Origin: SLJN01 sp964505385
Lineage (GTDB): Bacteria > Bacteroidota > Rhodothermia > Balneolales > Natronogracilivirgulaceae
DNA length: 40,459 bases
Direction of reading: 5' to 3'
NCBI GenBank assembly: GCA_964505385.1
Contig: CAZDIA010000028.1
Coordinates: forward strand, 1 to 40,459
The translations under genes were made by a program, and so were the position numbers. Positions 33,254 to 40,459 of the stretch are shown piece by piece (within the stretch, counting starts at the first letter, position 1; each line of letters starts with the position of its first letter). Under the pieces are notes generated by a model, which saw nothing but the letters and a program-made list of their open reading frames with translations, did no database searches and was not told the DNA's origin.

Positions 33254-34999
33254 ATGACCTATACGCTTGTTGATTTTCTCGCCCTTATAGGCTCGTTGGG
33301 CCTGTTTATTTACGGGATGAAACTTTTTAGTGACGGGCTCCAAAAAGTTGCCGGAAATAAGCTAAGAGCTATTCTTAAGGGCATGACTACCAACCGGTTT
33401 GCCGGAATCGGCACCGGCTTTTTATCTACCCTGGTCACTCAATCTTCTACGACTACTTCTGTGATGGTCGTCAGTTTTGTTAATGCGGGGTTGCTTACCT
33501 TTATAGAGTCTACCGGGGTGATTATGGGCGCAAATATCGGCACTACCGTCACAGCGTGGATGGTTGCCGTATTTGGTTTTCAGTTTGATATCTCAACCGT
33601 TGCTGTCATTCTGGTCGGTTTTGCTGTACCGCTACTGTTTCTGAATAATCCGAGGCTAAATCATTGGGGGGAAGCCATAATCGGGTTCAGTATTTTGTTT
33701 ATTGGTCTGGAGTTCATCAAAAACTCGGTTCCGAATATTGATGAAAATCCGGAAATGTTTGCTTTTCTGGATCAATTTACCGAGTTCGGTTTCGCCTCCA
33801 CATTGATATTTGTATTCGTTGGGACTCTGCTTACACTCATCACCCAATCCTCCAGTGCCGCAACCACCATTACATTAGTGATGCTGTTCCAGGGCTGGAT
33901 CGACTTTCCTATTGCCGCTGCTATGATTCTCGGCGAAAATATCGGTACCACCATAACGGCCAATATCGCCGCAATCGTGGGAAATGTGTATGCCAAAAGA
34001 GCTGCCCGCTTTCACCTGACCTTCAACCTGATCGGTGTAATCTGGATGCTGGCCATTATAACACCGTTCCTACACGGCATTGATGGAGTTATGGGCTTTT
34101 TTGCCCCTGAGGCTCCTTCCGTCTTTGAAGATGGAGAACTCGCCCGTTCACAAGCTACTCTTGCCTTATCATTGTTCCATACCGCATTCAATGTGATCAA
34201 TGTGCTCTTAGTGTTCGCATTAGTACCCTTTATAATAAAACTGGTAGAGTGGGCACAACCGGTTACCAAAGAAGGCGATGAAGAATTTCGACTCCGGTAT
34301 ATCCGCGCAGGTTTGCTGTCTTCACCTGAACTCTCGGTTGAACAGGCCCGCAAAGAAATTGAAATGTTTGCCAAGCTAATTGAAAAGATGCATTACAGTT
34401 TCAATGCCCTGTTCTTCAAAAAACAAAAGAAACAACAGAAGTTTATCAATAAAATCCGCAAGAGAGAAGAAATATCCGATGAGATTGAGTTGGAGGTTGG
34501 CAATTATCTGATGCGAATTTCTGAAAACAGTAATCTCTCTCAAAGTGCTCAGCGACGCGTTCGTACGATGCACAGCATGATTAATGATATGGAGAGAATT
34601 ACAGATATTTATTATCAGATGTCCAAGACATTTGAGCAAATGCAGAACGATGACGTCCAGCTTTCTGAAGAGGCGATGGTTGAGTTAAAGAAAATGCTTG
34701 ATACCGTACTTGAAGCTATTCAGAATATGCGGACCGTTCTCGAAGAAGGCACCGGCAAATTTGATCTTGAATATACCCTGGACATCGAGAGCCGTATCGA
34801 TGAGTTACGTGATAACTTTAAACAAACTCATTTCAGGCGTCTGGAATCCGGCGATTATTCAGTCAGAGCAGGGGTTTATTTTCTTGATTTTCTGAACCGG
34901 CTTGAGCGGATTGGTGACCATATCCTCAATGTTGTCGCCGGAGCTGATGGCAAAAAACTCAAAGAACACACCCGGCTGGAAACCGATACCCAAAGATAA
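33254..34999 (+). CDS. Na+/phosphate cotransporter with PhoU-like tail
   Basis: This inner-membrane transporter couples phosphate uptake to sodium. The 581-residue product has the duplicated NaPi-II repeats, with QSS motifs at about residues 63-66 (TQSSTTTSVMVV) and 198-200 (TQSSSAATTITLVM). Each is followed by the GANIGTTVTA or GENIGTTITA stretch. Several membrane helices extend to about residue 335. The last ~220 residues are soluble helices like PhoU (MHSMINDMERITDIYYQMSK, RLERIGDHILNVV). It follows the PhoB/PhoR pair on the same strand. Confidence 0.93.
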   Translation: MTYTLVDFLALIGSLGLFIYGMKLFSDGLQKVAGNKLRAILKGMTTNRFAGIGTGFLSTLVTQSSTTTSVMVVSFVNAGLLTFIESTGVIMGANIGTTVTAWMVAVFGFQFDISTVAVILVGFAVPLLFLNNPRLNHWGEAIIGFSILFIGLEFIKNSVPNIDENPEMFAFLDQFTEFGFASTLIFVFVGTLLTLITQSSSAATTITLVMLFQGWIDFPIAAAMILGENIGTTITANIAAIVGNVYAKRAARFHLTFNLIGVIWMLAIITPFLHGIDGVMGFFAPEAPSVFEDGELARSQATLALSLFHTAFNVINVLLVFALVPFIIKLVEWAQPVTKEGDEEFRLRYIRAGLLSSPELSVEQARKEIEMFAKLIEKMHYSFNALFFKKQKKQQKFINKIRKREEISDEIELEVGNYLMRISENSNLSQSAQRRVRTMHSMINDMERITDIYYQMSKTFEQMQNDDVQLSEEAMVELKKMLDTVLEAIQNMRTVLEEGTGKFDLEYTLDIESRIDELRDNFKQTHFRRLESGDYSVRAGVYFLDFLNRLERIGDHILNVVAGADGKKLKEHTRLETDTQR

Positions 35000-35025
35000 A
35001 TCTCTAAGTTAGTTTGTTACCTTTC

Positions 35026-35082
35026 CAAATGACCTTACAGGTTATTTGAGACGTTTGAGGTTTGAGGTTAACATCAAACGTC
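35026..35082. repeat. Two hairpins between convergent genes
   Basis: CAAATGACCT-tac-AGGTTATTTG (35026-35048) is a 10-bp stem with one G-T pair. GACGTTTGA (35050-35058) and TCAAACGTC (35074-35082) form a second, perfect 9-bp inverted repeat. They lie between the transporter (+) and smpB (-) and could end transcription from either side, but T-runs are poor. Confidence 0.4.
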
Positions 35083-35129
35083 AAACGAGATAACAATGAG
35101 AACATAAAAAGTGGGTATAGAAACTTAAT

Positions 35130-35618
35130 CTACATCTTAAAATTCTTCACCCGGCGCTCCATTTGGCGCTTCATGTCTTTTTCGGCCATATCCGCTCGTT
35201 TGTCGAATTGTTTTTTGCCTTTGGCCAGGGCAAGCTCAATTTTCGCTTTCCCCTTTTTAAAGTAAAGTTTTAACGGAACCAAAGTGTATCCCTGCTGATT
35301 AACATTCTTATCCAGTTTGCGGATTTCTTCCTTGTTCAGCAGCAGCTTGCGGTCTCTGCGCGTATCGTGATTGTTATACGACCCCTGATCAAACTCCTTG
35401 ATGTACATATCCTTGAGCCAAACCTCACCATCTTTCATATATGCGAAGGCATCGGTGAAATTGGCATTTCCCTGCCTCAGGGATTTTACTTCCGTGCCCT
35501 TTAAAACAATACCGGCTTCAAAGCTTTTTTCAACATGAAAGTCTCTGCGCGCTTTGCGATTTACAATCTGAGGCGGACCTGTTTTTTCAGGCTCTTTCTT
35601 TTTCTTTTTTTTACCCAT
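35130..35618 (-). CDS. smpB: SsrA-binding protein SmpB
   Basis: SmpB binds tmRNA and brings it to stalled ribosomes for trans-translation. The 162-residue product has a lysine-rich N-terminus, then the OB-fold core: NRKARRDFHVEKSFEAGIVL, GTEVKSLRQGNANFTDAFA, YTLVPLKLYFKKGKAKIELA. The basic C-terminal tail (DKRADMAEKDMKRQMERR) inserts into the ribosome. Length is typical. The tmRNA gene itself is not found in this window. It follows the TPR lipoprotein gene by 9 nt. Confidence 0.96.
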   Translation of the reverse strand: MGKKKKKKEPEKTGPPQIVNRKARRDFHVEKSFEAGIVLKGTEVKSLRQGNANFTDAFAYMKDGEVWLKDMYIKEFDQGSYNNHDTRRDRKLLLNKEEIRKLDKNVNQQGYTLVPLKLYFKKGKAKIELALAKGKKQFDKRADMAEKDMKRQMERRVKNFKM

Positions 35619-35627
35619 TGATTTCCA

Positions 35628-36047
35628 CTATTCAGCCACCCCTTCCGGTATATCTCTGCCGAGCTGTTGGTAAATTTCTTCGATTTGATCAATTTCTTCC
35701 TGGGCTCTTTCATGGTCCGGATTAAGCTCTTTTACCCGGCGGTAATGTTCAAGAGCTTTGGGCATATTCTTTCGCATGTTTTCTTGTCCCTCTTCATATG
35801 TGAGATATAGTGCGTAATTCATATGAACAGTTTCCAGCATTTGCTGCACTTCAGGGTCTTCCTCGTCTTCCTGCCGCAAAAGCTGCAGCGCTTCTTCGAA
35901 CTCATCGTTCTGATTGTGAGCCTCTACCTGAGTGGCAAGATCCGCGTCAGAATCCACTTCAGGATTTTCACCGGTGCCTTCATCACCGCAAGAATGAAAT
36001 AAAAAGGATAGCAGAATAATTCCGATTACAAATGTTGAGCTTTTCAT
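35628..36047 (-). CDS. Small lipoprotein with TPR repeats
   Basis: The 139-residue product has a lipoprotein signal (VIGIILLSFLFHS, then C20) and an acidic linker. Helical repeats fitting TPR follow (FEEALQLLRQEDEEDPEV; KALEHYRRVKELNPDHERAQ). It would sit at the periplasmic face of a membrane as a protein-protein adaptor. Its partner is unknown. It is co-transcribed with smpB; the palindromic element lies upstream of its start. Confidence 0.7.
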   Translation of the reverse strand: MKSSTFVIGIILLSFLFHSCGDEGTGENPEVDSDADLATQVEAHNQNDEFEEALQLLRQEDEEDPEVQQMLETVHMNYALYLTYEEGQENMRKNMPKALEHYRRVKELNPDHERAQEEIDQIEEIYQQLGRDIPEGVAE

Positions 36048-36097
36048 AGAAGAAATTACGATTTTGATATATAGTTAATGTTTGTAGGAAAACTTAA

Positions 36098-36346
36098 AGT
36101 GCCCTTAGAAAACGCCAAGATCAAGGCGCTAAGTCCCGAATTCATTCGGTACGAGCGGAACNNNNNNNNNNNNNNNNNNNNNNNNNNNNNNNNNNNNNNN
36201 NNNNNNNNNNNNNNNNNNNNNNNNNNNNNNNNNNNNNNNNNNNNNNNNNNNNNNNNNNNNNAGAAAACGCCAAGATCAAGGCGCTAAGTCCCGAATTCAT
36301 TCGGTACGAGCGGAACGAAGATATTGGCGTTTTCTTAGAGGCACTA
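36098..36346 (-). repeat. Palindromic intergenic element, copy B (interrupted by assembly gap)
   Basis: The ends are AGTGCCCTTAGAAAACGCC (from 36098) and the minus-strand TAGTGCCTCTAAGAAAACGC (from 36346), inverted copies with few mismatches. A tip hairpin CCGAA-ttca-TTCGG is at 36136-36149. Removing the 100 Ns and one copy of the 55-nt duplication gives an element of about 94 nt. As in copy A, the neighbouring gene's TAG stop (36344-36346) is the element's end. Confidence 0.7.
36162..36261. other. Run of 100 Ns (scaffold gap)
   Basis: Exactly 100 N residues lie inside the palindromic element. The 55 nt before the gap (36107-36161) and the 55 nt after it (36262-36316) are identical. This fits two contigs overlapping by one k-mer rather than real missing sequence. 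Confidence 0.95.
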
Positions 36347-37558
36347 GTTAAGGATATAGATGGGATTAGGACTGATACAAAGAAAAAATATTGCCAGACT
36401 AACCCATCCTAAAATTTTTCTTTCACGGGTAAGTGGCGTTTCGTGCGTAACCGGGGGATGTTCCACCCCGATAATAAATACAATCAACAACGACCAGAAT
36501 AGCCATAGCAATGGCCGCGTGGATTCATCAGGAAAAAAACCGCTGTATATCAATATGGCACTGATGCCAAGACCGAGCAACCAGGATGGCAAAGTCCATA
36601 GCGAATGGGACCTGTAAGCTTTACGCAACAGAAAAAATGAAATTATAGCCCACAGAATCCAGGCACCAATGGTTGAGGGTAAATCATAAAAACCGAGAAT
36701 ATCTTTCAAATATGGCATCGCGCCGGCACCTCCAAGAGCGACCAGTGCCCCGAAAAATATCCGGGCTAAAACCCGATGGCGTTTATATCCCACAAGGGCG
36801 TATAAAATATGGCCGCCGTCAAGCTGGCCCACCGGCATCAGGTTGAGTGCTGTAAAAAACAGACCCAGCCAACCGGCAAACAAAAACGGATAATGATATA
36901 CTTCCCACAGCGGAGGCGCGTCATCAAAAAAGGAAGCCATGAAATCATATAGTAACGTGTTTCCCAATACCAGCAACTGCCCGTCTTCTTCCAGTATCGG
37001 CTCATCCGGAAATGTACCGTTTTCTTCGATGTATTCAACGGTATCGTCATGGCCGGCAAAATTGGCTATGTATTCGGGCTCAGGCAGAGTCATAAACCCG
37101 TACAGCAACACTAAGATACACACCACAAAGCCGGCAAGCGGCCCGGCTATTCCGATATCAAAAAGCTTCTTGGTTTCATTAATCCGTTCCTTGATGCGAA
37201 TTATCGCCCCCATCGTGCCGATAAAAAGCGGAATAGGAATAAAATAGGGCAGTGTGGTTCTCACACGGTGATAAACCGCCGCGAAATAATGCCCGAATTC
37301 ATGAAACCCGAGAAATGTAAGAAACAAAGCTGCAAAAGTAACGCCTTCCCAAAGAATGAGATCCATGAAAGTTTCAGCTACGGCGGTATGTCCCACAAAC
37401 TGAACTCCTACAAGCGTAGATACCGTAATAAAGGTAATCGCAAACAGCAGGAAATGTTTGGTTATAGTCCACACACCTGGAGCATTCCACTCTCGATCAT
37501 TCGGTGGATCTATAATTTCTGCTTCAGTATATTCTTCAGGGTAATATTCCTCTCGCAA
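36344..37558 (-). CDS. Site-2-protease-like M50 membrane metalloprotease
   Basis: This multi-spanning membrane protease cleaves within the bilayer. The 404-residue product has the zinc motif H86-E87-F-G-H90 in LGFHEFGHYFAA and the second M50 motif NLMPVGQLDGGH, supplying the aspartate ligand. About eight hydrophobic segments are visible. There is no PDZ domain. The layout resembles the EGY/YUP-like M50 branch rather than RseP. It starts 10 nt after the arginine deiminase stop. Its own TAG stop lies at the edge of the palindromic element. Confidence 0.88.
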   Translation of the reverse strand: MREEYYPEEYTEAEIIDPPNDREWNAPGVWTITKHFLLFAITFITVSTLVGVQFVGHTAVAETFMDLILWEGVTFAALFLTFLGFHEFGHYFAAVYHRVRTTLPYFIPIPLFIGTMGAIIRIKERINETKKLFDIGIAGPLAGFVVCILVLLYGFMTLPEPEYIANFAGHDDTVEYIEENGTFPDEPILEEDGQLLVLGNTLLYDFMASFFDDAPPLWEVYHYPFLFAGWLGLFFTALNLMPVGQLDGGHILYALVGYKRHRVLARIFFGALVALGGAGAMPYLKDILGFYDLPSTIGAWILWAIISFFLLRKAYRSHSLWTLPSWLLGLGISAILIYSGFFPDESTRPLLWLFWSLLIVFIIGVEHPPVTHETPLTRERKILGWVSLAIFFLCISPNPIYILN

Positions 37559-37568
37559 AATGAAATAA

Positions 37569-38792
37569 TCAGGAGCGATTGAGTGGCATGGTCATACATC
37601 GGGCGCCACCGCGGCCCCGGCACAACTCACTACCTTCAAAGCTAATGGCGATTTTTACGTCCGGGTCCGGAGTAAACCGACTGCGTCCATATGAATTTAT
37701 AAAATCATACTGATTCATGATCTCGTATCCCTCTTTTCGCAGGGCTTCGAACGTATTGGTATTTCGGTTATATCCAACTATGACACCCGGTGCGAGTGCA
37801 AAAACGTTGGCTCCATCAGTCCATTGCTCTCGAAATTGATTCGTGGGATTATGGCCGCCGCAAGGTATAAAAGTCATTTGATGGCCGAGATATTCTTCAA
37901 GAGCATTTTTAAGTGAAGATTTAGCCGTGGTGATAACGTGATCATCCATCAATTCAAGAGCAACCACATTATCCACTCTGTCGTCAATAGCCGGCGGAAA
38001 AGTGATGCATTCGTGATCGGTACAGAATGTAAAAATCGTATCCAGATGCATCGATGAACGCTGCTTGGGAATATCCACTACCAGCACGGTTTCCACGCTT
38101 CCTTTAAGCAACTCCCGTGAAGCTTTCAATATTCCACTGAAGGTAGTCCGCTCACTCATTCCGATTAACACAAGTTTGGATGAAGCAACCAACACATCAC
38201 CGCCCTCTATACTTTCCTGACTTCCAATACGGATTGCCTGCTCCTTCATATTAGCAAACATCGGATGGTATTCCATAATCGTCTCCATCATTACCGATTC
38301 CCGAATTCTCGCTTGCCTGGCAGCGCGGGATAGAATCATACCATCCGGCACCGTTGCGGCAAGATCACGGGTAAAAAGCAGATTCGGCGATGGATTCAGG
38401 TTAAAAGTGGGGATGGCATCAGCAGTACCGGCAATGATAAACTCAAGCAGCTCGTTCGGTTCAAGTTTTTTCAAATCGGAAATTACCGGCTCGAGGTTGA
38501 ATTCGGGCTGTGCTTCATGCAACTTTTCCAGGAAGTGATGGCGCGCCTCTTCTTGTTCAAAGATAGATTTGGCCAGATCAAGGATCTCATAAATGGAATC
38601 CTTCTGAGGCATTACAACCCTGAATATATCCAGCATTGCCAGATGTTCCCGGCGGGCATCTTCCTCATAAATAATATCATCAAACAGCAACTCGTCTTTT
38701 AAATCCGGATTTACCAATGATACTTCATTGCCTGGTGTGTGCACGACCACACCCTGTAAAAGCCCGGTTTCTGATTTAACAGATATTTTCAT
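37569..38792 (-). CDS. arcA: Arginine deiminase
   Basis: ADI hydrolyses L-arginine to citrulline and ammonia. From the ATG at 38792 the product is 407 residues: MKISVKSETGLLQGVVVHTP is the family N-terminus; an upstream ATG at 38867 would add 25 unrelated residues. Guanidino-site motifs are FTRD (140-143), EGGDV (196-200), MHLDT (248-252) and the nucleophile C399 in GGARCMTMPL. The usual partners arcB, arcC and arcD are absent nearby. It sits directly upstream of the M50 protease gene. Confidence 0.92.
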   Translation of the reverse strand: MKISVKSETGLLQGVVVHTPGNEVSLVNPDLKDELLFDDIIYEEDARREHLAMLDIFRVVMPQKDSIYEILDLAKSIFEQEEARHHFLEKLHEAQPEFNLEPVISDLKKLEPNELLEFIIAGTADAIPTFNLNPSPNLLFTRDLAATVPDGMILSRAARQARIRESVMMETIMEYHPMFANMKEQAIRIGSQESIEGGDVLVASSKLVLIGMSERTTFSGILKASRELLKGSVETVLVVDIPKQRSSMHLDTIFTFCTDHECITFPPAIDDRVDNVVALELMDDHVITTAKSSLKNALEEYLGHQMTFIPCGGHNPTNQFREQWTDGANVFALAPGVIVGYNRNTNTFEALRKEGYEIMNQYDFINSYGRSRFTPDPDVKIAISFEGSELCRGRGGARCMTMPLNRS

Positions 38793-38929
38793 AATACACG
38801 TTAATCGGTAAATTTCTAATTTGGAGCACGATAAGGTACGAGGGAACGGCGAAAGCTCAAAACCCAATCAAACGAATTATTTGGTTAATATGTTAGCATC
38901 TTGAAGTCTCAAATCAATGTTACAACTGC

Positions 38930-39820
38930 ATGAATATCAAACATCCTGAAAAGGATACCAGAACAAATCAATCAGAGATCAGGTCACTAATTTACCTGTT
39001 GGATGATCCTGACCCCGACGTTCAGCAACAGGTACAAAGCCGGTTGATGACTCTGGGTGAGCAGGCAATCCCGCTGCTGGATCAATACGCCACACATTCG
39101 CACCGCAGCGGGCAACAGGAACAAATTCAGCGAATCATACGCAGGATCACATCCGGTTCAATTGAGCAGGAATTTATCAATATCGTAGACCAGGGAGGCA
39201 TCAGTTATTCCGTTTTGGAAAAAGCGATGTTCGTGCTGAGCAAATTTGATAAGCCCACCATTCGCCCGGAACATTACCAAAGAGAACTTGATGATTTTGC
39301 TGAGGTTCTCCAACTGAAAATACGCCGGGATATTGAAGCCCCCGTCTACAAAACGGTTATCGCTTATTTATTTCACTCAGAAGGATTTACAGGATCTGAG
39401 CAAGATTATTTTGATCCGCAGAACTCCTACATCCATCGTGTAATAGAACGGCGAACCGGCATCCCCATAAGCCTTTCGATGGTGACGTTATTTGTTGCCA
39501 GACGCATCGGCCTGCCTTTTTATGGCATCAACCTGCCCATGCATTTTCTGCTTCAATATGATGACGGCACCAAAAATATACTCATTGATCCTTTTAACAA
39601 CGGAACTATCGTCACCGAGGAGCAGTGCATTTATTTTCTGAAGAAAAACGGCATCCAACCGACAAAGTCACACTTTCAGCCGGCTACCCCTTACGACATA
39701 CTATCCCGTACATTAAGAAATCTGATAAACTGTTATAATAAGAAAGATGATCAGGAAAGTGTCGCCAGCCTCAATAAACTGCTCAACCTGCTCGAAGCCA
39801 GCCAGCTGAATTACCGGTAG
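38930..39820 (+). CDS. SirB1-like protein with transglutaminase-like fold
   Basis: The 296-residue cytosolic protein starts with a short HEAT-like helical part (IRSLIYLLDDPDPDVQQQV). The SirB1 (Transglut_core2) domain follows: FDPQNSYIHRVIERRTGIPI, SLSMVTLFVARRIGLPFYGI, LPMHFLLQY and LIDPFNNG. A classical catalytic cysteine is not evident (NSYIHRV in place of N-S-x-L), as in many family members. Biochemical role is unknown. It is divergent from arcA across a 137-nt gap. Confidence 0.85.
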   Translation: MNIKHPEKDTRTNQSEIRSLIYLLDDPDPDVQQQVQSRLMTLGEQAIPLLDQYATHSHRSGQQEQIQRIIRRITSGSIEQEFINIVDQGGISYSVLEKAMFVLSKFDKPTIRPEHYQRELDDFAEVLQLKIRRDIEAPVYKTVIAYLFHSEGFTGSEQDYFDPQNSYIHRVIERRTGIPISLSMVTLFVARRIGLPFYGINLPMHFLLQYDDGTKNILIDPFNNGTIVTEEQCIYFLKKNGIQPTKSHFQPATPYDILSRTLRNLINCYNKKDDQESVASLNKLLNLLEASQLNYR

Positions 39821-39884
39821 CAAGGTTATTATTAGGGGATAATGTTGTGATTTTTTTGAAGCTCCTCTCACACTCTCAATTATA

Positions 39885-40418
39885 CCACCGAAGGCGGGAC
39901 TGTTGATGAGGTGACAGAATAAAAAACAACGTCATCCCGGACGACTACCTGTCCCGACCCACATGTCGGGAACGATAGGAGGAGATCCGGGATCCAGAGA
40001 ATACCTGGCAAAATAGAAGTCATTAACCCTTGGATCCCCCCGAGGCAAGCTCGGGGCAGGCTGGATAGCAAGCCGTCGTACCTCCGGCTTCCTTCCGGAG
40101 CTTGCCCCTCACTTTAGTCGGGGATGACCATGTATGTTTGTCTGTCACTGGCACTGGATCCCGACGCAGTCGGGAGGAATGGAGGGGTCTGTAATGGCAA
40201 GAATTATGCCATAGCAGTAATTGAGGTTTTAGCAGGTTTCTTGCTACACAGATCCCTCCACTCCATCGCGGTTGCATCAATAGCCTGAAACTGAAATCCG
40301 GGCGCGATTCCGTTCGGGATGACAGGTTATTGTTTAATAATGGTTTACACTATATCTATAAATAAATCTTTGGATTGGAGCATTCTGTCACCTCATCAAC
40401 AATGCCGCCGAAGGCGGG
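39885..40418. mobile_element. MITE-like element with hairpin-capped inverted ends (534 nt)
   Basis: A perfect 19-nt inverted repeat, GTTGATGAGGTGACAGAAT, lies at 39902-39920 and, reversed, at 40382-40400. Outside each copy, 4 nt away, is a hairpin: CCACCGAAGGCGGG at 39885-39898 and CCGCC-gaa-GGCGG at 40405-40417. Just inside both ends is a GTCATCCCG word facing inwards. The interior is a chain of palindromes (GATCCGGGATC-like, CCCCGAG/CTCGGGG) with no credible gene. This suggests a non-autonomous mobile element. Confidence 0.55.
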
Positions 40419-40459
40419 ATTAGATAACAGCCTATGGAAGGAGACTCCTCCCATGAGAT

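Noticed and set aside
35000..35129. tmRNA (ssrA) next to smpB
   Set aside because: Looked for a tRNA-like end and tag reading frame around smpB; only hairpins are present.
36078..36287. ORF of 69 codons across the N run
   Set aside because: It consists of the palindromic repeat plus Ns; there is no coding evidence.
40023..40280. 85-codon minus-strand ORF near the window end
   Set aside because: Lies inside the palindrome-rich element and has a composition typical of translated repeats.

Overview
The window looks like chromosomal backbone from a member of the Bacteroidota/Rhodothermota/Balneolota branch; a Balneolales-like marine or mildly halophilic bacterium is my best guess. The assignment is inferred from several signs. 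The proteins are acidic and gene starts lack Shine-Dalgarno sequences. The gene order rplM-rpsI-rpsB-tsf-pyrH-frr is present, as are a DUF721-YbbR pair and a TamA-TamB pair. A TAnnTTTG-type -7 element precedes the tRNA gene. No prophage, CRISPR array, transposase or biosynthetic cluster is visible.

Layout. 1-69 (-): start of a secreted protein cut by the window edge. 70-785: long leader upstream of rplM. 786-5312 (+): translation block rplM, rpsI, rpsB (with a very long charged tail), tsf, terminator, pyrH, frr. 5343-10195 (+): smc and a long-type ispH. 10208-14430 (-): YbbR-like gene, DUF721/DciA-like gene, recF, eno. 14667-17994: HAD phosphatase (+), unknown outer-membrane protein (-), unknown small protein (+), prmC (+). 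17995-18419: probable oriC with three perfect DnaA boxes. 18420-22412 (+): tight run dnaA-folB-folK-deoxynucleoside kinase-small membrane protein-anti-sigma-like membrane protein. 22413-23269: repeats, tRNA-Leu(GAG) with promoter and terminator, and a palindromic element. 23270-24103 (-): acidic lipoprotein. 24400-30845 (+): tamA-tamB, overlapping as TGATG. 31294-34999 (+): PhoB-type regulator, PhoR-type kinase, Na/Pi cotransporter with a PhoU-like tail. 35130-38792 (-): smpB, TPR lipoprotein, [palindromic element with assembly gap], M50 protease, arginine deiminase. 38930-39820 (+): SirB1-like protein. 39821-40459: a mobile-looking element with hairpin-capped inverted ends.

How the genes work together. 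Most genes serve core growth: ribosome assembly, elongation and recycling, release-factor methylation, tmRNA rescue, chromosome initiation and segregation (dnaA/oriC, recF, smc, DciA-like), folate and nucleotide supply, isoprenoid synthesis, outer-membrane biogenesis (TamA/TamB) and phosphate sensing and uptake.

The non-routine content lies between genes. At least six families of palindromic or inverted repeats fill the larger intergenic gaps. One family occurs twice; both copies keep the same tip hairpin, show a compensated stem extension, and supply the TAG stop codon of the adjoining gene. The run of 100 Ns falls inside the second copy and is flanked by an identical 55-nt sequence, so it is probably an assembly artefact. 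Other points of interest are the S2 tail, a switch-like hairpin ahead of rpsB, and a palindrome bracketing a DnaA box in the origin.
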